64,000 bases of DNA from Paroedura picta (taxonomy: Eukaryota > Chordata > Lepidosauria > Squamata > Gekkonidae): assembly GCF_049243985.1 (NCBI RefSeq), contig NC_135369.1:26024765-26088764 (forward strand), in the 5' to 3' direction. The notes under the pieces were generated by a model. The model made no database searches, was not told where the DNA came from, and worked only from the letters and a program-made list of their open reading frames with translations. Made by a program: the position numbers and the translations under genes. This document shows, piece by piece, positions 49,922-61,400 of the stretch (position 1 is its first letter; each line of letters starts with the position of its first letter).

Positions 49922-50860
49922 GGTACTTTCCCTTTCACAAGTGGCCAGCTTGCCTGGCATCCTGTGTGTGGGAGGAGACTGTATTTACATGAGAAACCTG
50001 GGCGTAGTCTGCATGGGGCTTTTTACCCACCCAGTTCAAATAAATCCCTCCCGTCTACACTGAATTCAATGTTCATTTTTATTCTGGAAGCTTTAAATTT
50101 TCCCTCTGCAACATGCATGATTGATCTGGAGTGACCCTACCTTTCCCCCACAATATCCAGAAGTAGATATAACCCTTGATATTTGAAAAATCGGCATCAG
50201 TAAGTGTGCAGATTTCTGCTTTTTGCAAATTAACTTCCTTCTCCGTGCTTTGTAGCAAAGCAGTCTTCCCTGATTGGCCAGGGCATCAGTTCAAAGACTT
50301 CCCAGTTCCCAGTTACAAGGTTTGTCTTAAAGTGACTGTGTTCCAGAAGCCCTAACTTTTCTCAGCAGAGATTTGCCTCTTGGATTTATTCCTCCTTCCT
50401 CTGCTGTCTCCAATCCCCCCCCTCATTCAAGAAAAGAGAATCCTGCTGCACTTGGCTACCCTCCCCGCTCGGAGCTTCCCTAATCAAGTGCAGAACACTT
50501 TCTGTTTCAATTGGTGGGGGGTGGATAGAGGAGTTCAAATTCATCTGAATTCAGCAGGATCCACAACGGAAAAAACAAAGTAAGTGCAGAATCAGCCCTG
50601 TAGAGACGTGTGTCTTCATTGAAGGCCATGAAAAGGCAGTGAGATGACAAAGGTGAGAGGAGGGGGTCAGAGGGCAGCTCCCAGGTTAAGATAAAGAGAG
50701 GTATCCCATTCAAGGAGATAACATCTATCAACATTTAAGAGCAATGTAGCACCCTCCAATGTCCTGACATGCTGAGTCACTAATGTCACTAGTCTTACTA
50801 GTCTTATACCAGGCTACAGAGGCTTACAGAACAAAAACAGATTTGTTTCAAAAGTTAAGC
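49922..50860. other. Unrecognised sequence
   Basis: No gene, and no repeat family I can name. Confidence 0.4.
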
Positions 50861-50861
50861 C

Positions 50862-51040
50862 ATGACCTGGATAGCCCAGGCTAGTCCAATCTCAGAAGCT
50901 AGGCAGGATTAGCCTGGTCAGTATTTGGACAGAAGACCACCAAGGTATATTATGGTTCTGATGCAGAGACAGATAATGGCAAACCACCTCTGAATATCTT
51001 TTGCCCTGAAAACCCTACAAGGTTGCCATAAGTCTGTATC
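50862..51040 (+). repeat. 5S rRNA-derived SINE, well preserved
   Basis: tagcccaggctagtccaatc, tcagaagctaggcaggatta and gtcagtatttggacagaaga follow 5S rRNA order; the tail is caaaccacctctgaatatc then aaccctacaaggttgccata. Confidence 0.85.
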
Positions 51041-51285
51041 GGCATCGGTGACTCCATCTTTGCTACATATTGGTGTTAGTTGCCCTGAGTCTTGGGTGAG
51101 GACAGTATTAGCCACTCTCAGGGGAACTTTCTGTCTCCCATGTCTCTTAGCAGTGTTTGTCTTCAAGGCCTGGGTTGTTTCTTCCACCCACTGGAAGCCA
51201 GGGGCCTGGCTCATCCAAGTGTTTGGGATAGCTTAATTAATACTTCTTTGACTCACAGCCAATATTTAGGGTATAAGATGCCTAG

Positions 51286-51565
51286 GTTTAGAAGAAGAAG
51301 AGTTGGTTCTTATATTCCGCTTTTCTCTACCAGGAGTCTCAAAGCGACTTACAATCGCCTTCCCTTTCCTCTCCCCACAACAGACACCCTGTGAGGTGGG
51401 TGAGGCTGAGAGAGCCTTGATATCACTGCCTAGTCAGAACAGTTTTATCAGTGCTGTGGCGAGTCCAAAGCCACCCAGCTGACTGCTTGTGGGGGAGTGC
51501 AGAATCGAACTGGGCTCACCAGATTAGAAGTCTGCACTCTTAACCACTACGCCAAGCTGGGTCTC
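51286..51565 (-). repeat. Sauria-type SINE, copy 6
   Basis: Reverse orientation: agaagagttggttcttatat to cactacgccaagctgggtct. Confidence 0.88.
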
Positions 51566-51849
51566 ATTTAGTCATGCACAGTCTTGAGATTTTGCTAAGC
51601 TTCGCTGTGCATGCATGTGGATCCTGAGGTCAGCTGATCGTAGCCTGATTTAGCCTGCATCTTCTTTATTAACTTCAATGGGTTATTAAAGATCTCCTTG
51701 CAAGTAAACCCAGATCTCTCATGTCAGTTCTTTGGGAACTTCTATGCACCAGTGAAGCCCCTGGCCAGGGTGTAGAACAAAGCTGTGACGATGGCAAAAC
51801 ATAAATATATTGGAACCAGAGATTACCATCCCTACCTCTATAGAAAGCA

Positions 51850-51975
51850 AGTGTTGTTGTTGTTGTTGTTAAATTTACACCCTGCCAGTCTCACAAGTGG
51901 CTCATAGCAGGTAACAATATAACAAGCCCTACATAAAACCCATAAAACCGTAAAATTATAAACACAACCCTTTTG
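51850..51975 (-). repeat. LINE 3' tail, reverse
   Basis: (GTT)n then aaatttacaccctgccagtc and cataaaacccataaaaccg, like 57690-57860. Confidence 0.5.
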
Positions 51976-52089
51976 GTGGTATGAAAAGTACCTGCCCAAC
52001 CCCCTTGATTTGGCCCCCGTAACCAAGAATCTATGAATCCTAGTGTTCTCACCCCAGTGGGTGCACCACTATCAGTAGGAAAACACATA

Positions 52090-53340
52090 CTCCAGAGAGT
52101 TACTGATACCATTTAAAACAGTTTATTGAAAGACATCACTGCATAATACACTACAAAATCTAATTACAAACTGCATGCTACAGGAATACGAAGATGCAGA
52201 TGGTTACAGGAAACAACATAAGCAGATGAACAGGCGGTGCCGAAGCATGAGTAAATAGATATAATTGAAAATCAGTTTCACATCAGTAGAGGATGAACTA
52301 GAATGGTGGAGAGATGAACCACAAACCTTGTAAATACATAATTGAAATAATTCAGGATTTCTTAAAAGTCCCAGATCTGAATACTCTACTAGATCCAGGT
52401 TTTGGGGGGAATCCCCAAAAAGGCCAGGTCCAATAGAACTGAACCAAAACTTACAGAGAAAAAATTGTTTTTGCACACCCTGGTCATGAGACTGGTCTTG
52501 TTTGTCAGAGCCTCAAGTGGAGAGGTGAACCGCCATCCTTGTAACCACAAGCCTTCCTGCGTTCCAGGAACTTTTTGCTTTCTTGCCAATCAGCACTGCA
52601 TTCTGTGGCTTTCCAATATTTCAGGCTGGCGTTCAAGGAAAAAGACTTCTGAATACCAGGATTGTGCATGCTAACAGTTGGGGTATGTGTGTTCTTTCCC
52701 CCCTTATATGTGAGACCCAGTTCTCATGGTATCTCAGTACTTATTTAGCTTAGCTTAGCTGGCAAAGTTAATAACTCAGTCAACATACCAATTTCTGGGC
52801 TCCTTTAACTGAATCCACAAATTTTCCCAAAGCCATCAGTGCAATTACAAAACATAGGATCAAAAATCCAGCGATCCATGCTTTTCTTCACTCAGTAATA
52901 TCATGTAGGGTGACACATAATTGAGGTCCTCTTATGGGAGAGGTCTTCTGTCATACAAATCCATTTAAAAATGCTTGGACAAGTTTTAGACAAATTTGGG
53001 CAAGCTGCACCCTCTTAACAAAAGCGTTCTCTCAACTTGCTTCCCCAGCATTTAAAGTTACTTGCAGTTAGATGTTTCTCATGGAATGTACAACAATCAT
53101 TTGGGGCTGGATCACTGTAGACTCAGCATCATGAGTCACAATTTCTGATGGCAATCTACACAAGAGTCAGGGTCTGAAATTCATTTTGTTCAAAGACCGA
53201 GACTGTCACTAGACCAGTTAAGGGGCTAAAAGGTACCAGATGAACAGCAAGGTCCAAAAAAGTAAGACTACCATCTTGCTTCAGAAGAGAGATTTTGACA
53301 TCGCTAATTAAAATTTCTGTTGCCTTCCTCTCGACAGATA
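52090..53340 (-). mobile_element. Probable endogenous-retrovirus envelope-like fossil
   Basis: On the reverse strand, coding-like remnants lead to a hydrophobic membrane-span-like segment with a short charged tail near 52780-52870, as at the end of a retroviral transmembrane subunit. A reverse AATAAA lies near 52117. Broken in several places. It could instead be a relic of a host membrane-protein gene. Confidence 0.35.
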
Positions 53341-53344
53341 GATG

Positions 53345-53500
53345 AACAAACTTGGAGAGATTCAAGTGGGTAGCCATGTTGGTCTGAAGTAGCACCACAA
53401 AAATTAAGTCCAATAGCACCTTTAAGACCAACAATGATTTTTTTTCAAGGCATAAACTTTTAAGTGCATGCACTCTTGCTCAGAACTTGGACAGAGGCCA
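53345..53500 (-). repeat. Interspersed repeat, family G
   Basis: gtgggtagccatgttggtct then gtccaatagcacctttaaga. Confidence 0.6.
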
Positions 53501-53509
53501 TCCTTCAAG

Positions 53510-53705
53510 TTTACAGTACACAGGTCATGAAGACTTTTACAAATCAGGAGCGAGTTCCAGTTATCAGTTGAGCGGCTAAATTCTGCAACAGTTACAGCTC
53601 CTGAATTGTCTACAAGGGCAGCCCCATGTAGAATGCCTCACAGTAGTCAAGCCCAGAGATTATTGATGCATGACTCAGTATGGCAAGATCACCTATATAA
53701 TGTAT
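53510..53705 (-). mobile_element. L2-like LINE ORF2 fragment
   Basis: The reverse strand reads SGLDYCEAFYMGLPL and LLQNLAAQLITGT-like blocks typical of the L2 reverse-transcriptase C-terminus, with stops. Confidence 0.7.
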
Positions 53706-54094
53706 ATGAGTTTGTATGCTAGATGGGAAAAAAGGACTTAGTTTTTCTGTTTTTTAAAATTATCTTGTGTTTTTTTTGTTGGCTTCTCGAGTTTCATCCT
53801 GAAACTAGTTCAAAAAGGTCTCCTCAAAGTATTGTAGTGGCCCCTGAGGTGTTAGCAATACAACCATATGGAGCTTTACTCCCGCTTAGCTCACTGAAAT
53901 CAATAGACCGGATTCTGCATGGAATTGCACTGTACCGTAACCCTTCCACAGTTCTTCATGGCTCAGGGACATATACTTATGAAGCCCTCTAAAACAACTG
54001 ATTGAGCTTCCCTTCCTTCCCCTCTTCCAATCCCCATTGCCTCCTTATCGCATTAACACCAGCGGACCAGAAAACTGCTCTTGTTGGTGCTGAT

Positions 54095-54260
54095 AACTGG
54101 TACTCTACAATTTTAAACTTTTTAGACTGTTTTACTGTTTTATCTATGCTGAATTTGTGTTGCATGTTGAGCTGAATCTGATGTTCACCACCCCAAGATG
54201 ATGAGCCCGAGAAGGGCAGTATACAAATCAAACTGTAAATACATACATACAGACTAGATA
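54095..54260 (+). repeat. L2-like LINE 3' tail
   Basis: gatgagcccgagaagggcag then tatacaaatcaaactgtaaa and (TACA)n. Confidence 0.6.
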
Positions 54261-55310
54261 GCTGTAAAAGACAGGACATAAACCTGTAGCTGAAGACTGT
54301 CCAGAAACTTCAAGCGGCCAAGGATTTTAACGAGAGCTTGTTGTGGAGACCACAAAATTTTGTCCTGATTGCATTGGGCACTGGTATTTTCCGAGGCCCA
54401 AATCAAAGGGCTGGTTCTGTGGTTTAGGACCAGGGTACCTTGAAAGGCCTTCCTCCCCTGTATCCACCTGCCCACAATTTGATAATCACTTTCTTATGCC
54501 ACACTCCTAATGACCACGAGTCTCCAAGCTATTCTTTGCTGCTCACAGACTATGGAATTTTCTGTATCGGGACTTCTCCTGGCCTTACAAAGACTTTTAA
54601 AAACAACCTTATTTCTCTTTTACTTGCTTTGTGTCCTCATTTGTGGCACTGAGGTTGTTTCGGTTTGCACCAACAATTCCCTTAAATGATTTGCGGCTTG
54701 ACTTCATTTTCCAAATTGTATTATCACCAGTCGTGGCATTTCCAATGATGGTGCTACCGGTATGATAGGTTCATACTGACATTTTTTTTCTTCTGTTTTT
54801 CCTCACCAGTCTTCCGCCCCTTCAGATTCACGTTTGAGGACCATTTTTTTCTGATTTTTGTTTTTGTTCTGCATAGGCACTGAAGCGCCACAGCAGGCTC
54901 AAGGATACATGTATTTTAAGGATCTGTGCATTTCTTGGGAATGTCTTTTAATCACGCTCTACACCTCCAAACCTGATCTTGCCAAGAAATATTAATATCA
55001 CACTTAAAGCAGCTCTGGATTCCCCCTTCCCCTCAGAGGGGCCTCCTTTCCTCCCTTTGCATCTAGAGATTTTACAGCTCCAAGAGGTTTTGCTTTGGTG
55101 GCGTTTGAACAAAATAGAGGGTACTGATTGGATGCTGGTGTCAGCACACCTAACAGAAATAACACTTGTTTTTAGCACAGGTGATTTTCAGCATGCTCAC
55201 TTTTGTTCCTGCACCCCCTGCCATTTGTCACGCCTGCACTTTGGTGCTCACACAGCAAGTCTCTTCAGAGGCATGTCAGGGCCCCTATGGATCAGGAATT
55301 GTATCCCAGT
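54261..55310. other. Unrecognised sequence
   Basis: AT-rich, with no gene signal I can support. Confidence 0.4.
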
Positions 55311-55440
55311 CCTAGGGTTGCCAACCTCCAGTTGGAGGCTGGAGTCCTCACAATTGCAATACCTTCAGACTACATAACTCACGTTATGTATTTAATCCTT
55401 TTGTTCTACTACTGGAAAAAATGGCTGCTTTGGAAGCTGA
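55311..55440 (-). repeat. MITE family D fragment
   Basis: tagggttgccaacctccagt then aaaatggctgctttggaagc. Confidence 0.6.
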
Positions 55441-55559
55441 GTTTGCCATTAATGGTTTATTGGTTGATGGGAAGCTGCACTGCAGAGCATTATACCCTAC
55501 CCGGGTCCCCTCCCACCCCTAAAACTCACACTCCCCCAAGTGCCACTCTCAAATATCCG

Positions 55560-56900
55560 GCCATTAGTGGAGGATAGAGTAGGCGTTTCTCAAAACCCGA
55601 GCGTTTTTCTAGCGGGCTTGCACCCATCCGTGAAATTGGCAGGCGGGCCGGCAGGAAGGCCGTGGTCCCCTGAAGGTTAAGCTGTCGGCTGCCTCCAGGC
55701 GAGAGCCTGCTCGCTGCCCACACTCCCGGAAATCCCGGTGTGCGCCTGAACCAACCCGAAAGGTCTCCTGCGGGTCTCTCCCCCCCCCCCCCCATCAATC
55801 CGAAACCAGCCCAGGCAGGGCCGGCCGCGGGGAGTGGGGGGTAGCTGCCTATATGGGAAACCGCTTTATTGATTCTAGCTCACTTTGACATGACTTTTTA
55901 AACTTGTTCTGTTATTCGTTGTTGTTTGGGTTCACTGAAGTTGTGTTGTTTAGAACCACTGTTGGATTGTTGTTGGAATTTGACTATGTTGTATGTTGAT
56001 TCGTTCCATATATCCCCCCCCCCCCGTGATATTGTATGTAGACCGCCCTGAGCCATATGGAAGTGCTGCATAGAAATCCAATAAACAAACACACAATTTT
56101 TTTCATTCTCATCCAGTGGTTGAGAGGTCTTCGTTGGTTCAACGAGTAGCTTTTTGTATGATTACTTTGGGGGGGGGTTAACCCCCCCCAAAAAAACACC
56201 CTTGTGCCCGCACTTGAGTCCATTAGTGGCCGGGGACGCCGCCGCCAGCCTGACCTTTGCACCGGTTTGTGGGCAGGCAGCTGGGCTGGGTTTCTCTCGT
56301 GCAGGAGTCAGCCTGCCGCTCCCTCCGCTCCCCTCCCCTCCCCTCCTTGGGCTCGGGACCCCGGCCTCTCCCCTCCCGGCTCCTGAAGCGGCGCGGCCGG
56401 GGGGGGGGGCGGAGGAATGCCCCGGGAGGGAACGGGACGGGGCTGCACGGGCATCCCGGTCCCTTTCCGCACGGGCTGGTCGCTCCGACAGGGCCGCCCC
56501 CTATTCCTGTGGGGCGGAAGGAAAACCCGGCCTGGACTCTGCCGAGCGGCTCGGTCTGGAGCGGAGGTACTGAATGCAGAAGGGGGGAGGGGAGTCCTAA
56601 AAGTGTGTGTGTGTGAAGGGGGGGAGTAGCTTCTTCGAGAGGCGACAAAAGACAGAGCTCCGTCTTAGCTCAGGCCGAAGGAGATGAATTGCATGAGCGC
56701 CATCGCCTTTCGGGCCTGTCCGTTCCCTCAGCCCGCCGATTGCGTTCCACATTCTTGTTCCCCCCCCCCTTATCCTGATTGGACCGTAGGGCGGAACGAC
56801 TACGTGGAAAGGACTTCAAGTCGTCGCTATAGGGCTGGCCTTTCAGACTGTCCTGGCGTGTGTGGAACTCCCTGCAACTAGAAAGTGCTAGTTTTCTGTT
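55560..56900. promoter_or_regulatory. CpG island, likely promoter of the FMO-like gene
   Basis: Two GC/CpG-dense blocks (about 55590-55830 and 56190-56570) and a third moderate block near 56690-56870 with a reverse CCAAT (gattgg, about 56778). They are separated by a transposable-element tail at about 56030-56100. The FMO coding exon 1 needs an upstream noncoding exon, and this is the nearest island. I could not fix a first exon or direction; a divergent transcript is possible. Confidence 0.5.
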
Positions 56901-57394
56901 TGCAGGGAGACTGCTTTTTTTTTTAATGCAAAAGTATGTTCAAAGCTGGAATCCACCGCTTGCAGTCTCATGGGGGTGCAGTTCCCTAGGACGCCTTGTT
57001 CTCCTGCATGTCTGAAGCAGGCCATAGTCGCCATACACTTTTCCTTTGCTCTGTATAATTGGATTGCAGCCTCACAAAGCTGATGGAAAGAAGCTGAAGC
57101 AATGTGACCCCACTGGCTGAGGGATCCCATGCCCCGTGTTCTGTCTTCTCTAGAAGCCGTTAAGGGTGTGGGATGGGTTAATCTGCATTTTTTACTGAGT
57201 ATTCCCAACAGGTCTTGCTGTTAAGTTTAAACACCTTGAAAGATTAAATGTATTGTGCTAGTTCAATTTTTATGGAAGTCTTTTGAGGGTCCCAAGTTTC
57301 TTATTAAATGCAAGGAGCTGTCTAGACAATCTTGAGCCAAGAGGAAAGGTGGGGCTTTAATAAACTCAATAAAATAGGTGTATTAATTCATTTT

Positions 57395-57595
57395 TATCCT
57401 CACCTTTCTCTCAAGAATTTCAAATGGCATACATATTCTTGCATCTGGCCTTACAATAACCCTGTGTGATAGGCTCAGTCAGAACGGCCAGCCCATGATC
57501 ACCCAGTGAGCCTTTTGTAGCAGAGTAGAGATCTGAACCCAGATCGGCCAAGCCCAATTAACCTCTGCTACACTAGCTGTCTTGTAAGTTTGAAA
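57395..57595 (-). repeat. tRNA-SINE fragment, reverse
   Basis: tttttatcctcacctttctc, ataaccctgtgtgataggct and gatctgaacccagatcggcc (reverse B box). Confidence 0.5.
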
Positions 57596-57689
57596 AAAGT
57601 AAATTCTGTTGTTAGCTGACAAACCTGACCATGATCATGCATAGATCTGCCCAACTCCCACCCCCACCCCACATTTCTAGCCTACACCA

Positions 57690-57860
57690 CTTTGTTTGTT
57701 TATATTTTTATACCCTGCCTCTCCCGACAATGTCGCCTTGAGGCAGCTTACAAAGTAAAACCATAAAACAATATATCCCATAAAATCCCATTAAAACAAT
57801 AGTCACAATAACAGTATCCCACGGTTATAAGATGGCAGTAAAACAATAATTCCCCCAACC
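57690..57860 (-). repeat. LINE 3' tail, reverse
   Basis: tatttttataccctgcctct, cttgaggcagcttacaaagt, cccattaaaacaatagtcac. Confidence 0.55.
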
Positions 57861-57984
57861 CAACTCCGCTGATCCCAACCAAGGAACAAAATCCTGATTT
57901 TAATCTTTATCTTCGCTCCTTCCCCTCAGTCCTTCATATTGATAGCTGTATTTGAGGCTTGTGGAGAAACTGATTAAAAATATA

Positions 57985-58068
57985 TTAATTAACTCCCACC
58001 CATTTGGGAAACCCTTCCAAGGTTGTCAAGAAACCCCAGGGTTTCACGAAACTGTGGCTGAGAAAGCC
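57985..58068 (-). mobile_element. hAT family E end fragment
   Basis: aactcccacccatttgggaa then aaccccagggtttcacgaaa, the reverse of the family E left end. Confidence 0.65.
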
Positions 58069-58247
58069 TGATGTAACATGACAATAGGGGACAGGAGCAG
58101 GGCATAATCAAAGGCTAAATGACAGGCAGGATGCAGCCAAAGGAATGTGCATGTAAAAGGCAAAGAGTTTCCATAAAGGGGATAAAAGTAGAATCAACAG
58201 CTTCTGACAACACCTTACTGCCTCTTTCCTTTAGGCCCTGATGCAAG

Positions 58248-58459
58248 ATGGCGTCGAAGAAGCTGCGTGTGGCAGTGATTGGGGCGGGAGCGGCAGGACT
58301 GTGTGCTGCCCGCCACATCCTAGCCTACTCTGAGACTTTCCTTCCTCCAGTGGTGTTTGAGGCCTCTGGCCAACTGGGAGGCACCTGGGTTTATACTGAG
58401 CAGACTGGGGAAGACGAGGAGGGGCAGCCCATCTGTTCCAGCATGTACCGTGATCTCAG
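58248..58459 (+). CDS. FMO-like coding exon 1 (residues 1-70, FAD motif)
   Basis: MASKKLRVAVIGAGAAGLC and on, with the FAD-binding GxGxxG. The exon starts at 58235. Donor gtagcc, ending two bases into a codon. Confidence 0.94.
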
Positions 58460-61400
58460 GTAGCCACTGAGGCACTGCCTCTGTAGGGTTCATGCTTCCG
58501 ATGGGGGAGCTGGAATGGCATGGGGTGGGGCAGAGGCAGTGGGTACTAATGGTGGGGTTGGGGTGCCTCCCTCTCCCTGCTCCCAGGACCAATCTGCCCA
58601 AAGAAGTCATGGCCTTTCCGGATTTCCCCTTCGATCCATCGCTACCATCATTTGTGCATCACTCAGCTATGCTGGCCTACCTGGAGAGCTACGCAGAACA
58701 ATCTGGCATCAAGGACCACATTCGGGTAGGACTGAGGGCAGTACAGGGGTGGTTGAGTCCAGGCACTTGTTTTTGGGATGGCAAGCCACTGAAAGTGTGT
58801 TGTGGACTTAGCTGTGAAACTTGTGCTAGGGTGTAAAGGTAAAGGTTTCCCCTGTGCAAGCACCGAGTCATGTCTGACCCTTGGGGTGACGCCCTCTAGC
58901 GTTTTCATGGCAGACTCAATACGGGGTGGTTTGCCAGTGCCTTCCCCAGTCATTACCGTTTACCCCCCAGCAAGCTGGGTACTCATTTTACCAACCTCGG
59001 AAGGATGGAAGGCTGAATCAACCTTGAGCCGGCTGCTGGGATTGAACTCCCAACCTCATGGGCAGAGCTTTCAGACAACATTTCTGTTGCCTTACCACTC
59101 TGCGCCACAAGAGGCTCAAGAGTGCTAGGGTGTAGCTGTATGAAGTTTTGCAAAAAGAGTCGCTTCTGAGCATACACAGAGTGCATTTGTTTCAACGCAG
59201 AACAGCAACCTTTCACTAGCAGTAGAGACACAGTTCAGCCCCATCACCTTTTGCTTAAGGGGTTTTTGGCCTATGCTGAGCTGCCATCTCTCCAGCTGTT
59301 CTGGCCTTGAAGTAGTGGGTGGTCCAGACTCCCGCCTCTTTATGCCGGGTATCAGTCGCTTGGCTGGATTAGAGCTGCCTTCTTCTTCATGATCTTGAGG
59401 ACCTCTTTTCCTCCCTGATCCAGTTCCGGTGGCAGGTGGATGACGTGCAGCCTGTGCCGGGGGAGCAGGACACCACAAGCGGCTGGGATATCAAGGCAAC
59501 AGTGCGGGGGTCAGGGTCAACTCGGCACGTTTCAGAACATTTTGATGCTGTCATGGTCTGTACTGGGTGAGTGCTGGCTGGCCGAGGACGAAGTAGGTAA
59601 TCGGCTGATCCTGCCTGAACAGAGCGCAGAACTGGAACCGGGGGGCAGAACTTTGTCAGTGCTAGGCTGTCAGGTTCTAAGAGGCACACCTTGGGTTTAG
59701 GAAGCTTGAAGAGATTAGGGTTTGGGGGAAAGGAGCACCCTCCCCCAACGAAGCCAGGCAGAGGGAGGGTCCAGCTGTGTACCCTGTTCTTTGAGAACTG
59801 GTGAGGCAGAAGGAGGCTCTGTGTGTATAACTTTGTGCATGTGAAGTGCCTTAGGACCACATGACCATATGTGGTCATGTCAAACCCCCTCCCCAAATGG
59901 CCAATGATGAGCCTGGAGTGGGTGGGAAGGGGAGGGGCTGCCGGTAGGCGTGTCCACAGCTGTGCTTCCTAACCATATTCTGCATGATCCCGCCACTTCT
60001 GGGGTTTCTCGAAGCATGAGAAATGTTTCAGGGGTTTCTCAGTGGTAAAAAAAATTGAGAAAGGCTGATCTAGGGAGAGGTCATTATTTGATCGTGACCC
60101 CACTTATTTGTCTTTTTGATGGTAAAATACTCCTCCGACACTACATTTCAAACAAATCCACTTTCTTCCTGTTAAGCTTTCTTCATTGTCCCACACCTGT
60201 ACATAGTTATGAATTACCTTGATCTTCGTTGCCGTTGAATTATAACAAGAATACCAGCTGGCTGTTATATTGGCCATACACATGTACACAAACCTTTCAC
60301 CTAATGTCCCCAACCATTTCGTTTCTGCAGTCATTACACCATCCCATGGATACCACCCATTCCTGGCCTGGACAGCTTCCAAGGTAAGGCCTCAATTCTG
60401 CTAACTCCAAGCTGGATAAAAGAGGGTCTTTGCTCCCTGTAGGCAAGCCATTGAGAACTTAGGCTGCATCCACCTGGTGAAGATTGAGCAGTCCTTGCTC
60501 CTGAGAACCGGGAGTCATTTGCCCTGGCAACAAAGCGGCCACACGAAGAAAGCAGGGAGAATAATGGATAACCAGAGGACAACGTTGCGTAGATACTCAG
60601 AGAAACACCACTCTGTTTTGGTGGCCAAGGCAGAGCAAGGCAGCCATGTGGATTTAGCCTGAGTGCAGTGACATATAAATCCAAGGCTAAATTTAAAATG
60701 CATTGGAACCCACCCATCCTGCACTGAGACCTCTGAGACCATCCCCATATGTGAAATAAATCCCTGCCAACCTGGTGCTCTTATTTTTGTTCTGGAGCCC
60801 TTGGGGCCTGTTTCTGGGCTTCTCTGATGTGTCCTGCAACTGTGCCACTGCATCCTCAGAGATCCCTGAACTCTGAAAAGAGGGACTAATAGATATTAAC
60901 CCTGTGAAAATGAAGCATGTGACCCTATTTAAAAAAAAATAGAACCCTCCATCTGAGACAACGATGAACTAATATGCAGATGTGAACGTCATGTTTGGAT
61001 TTGCCTTGTTGTACAATCCTAGTCCTACTGCATTATTCATTGGATTACTTTATTATTGATTTATTTAATTCATTTATACTCCACCTTTCACCTCAATGGG
61101 CACTCAAAGTGTCTTACGTCAATTTCTCTGTTTTATCCTCAACAACCCTGTATTGTAGTCCGACACTTTCAACCATTCTATCACACTGGCTGAGATGGTT
61201 TACAATCAAAGGGAGTGTAGAGAAGAGCTTCAGATATCCACAGAGTTTGGAAGAATTGTAATTCCAGGAAGAGGTTGCATCAGAATTTACGTATGCATTT
61301 AGATTTAGATATTTATACCCCACTTTGCTCCGTAGTGGGCACCCAAAGCTGCTTTCAGCAATGTTCTCTGCTATTCCAATGTTATCCATTGTTCACTGTT

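Noticed and set aside
56154-56648. Several 100-140 codon frames on both strands at 56.2-56.6 kb
   Set aside because: Typical stop-poor frames of a CpG island; no family similarity.
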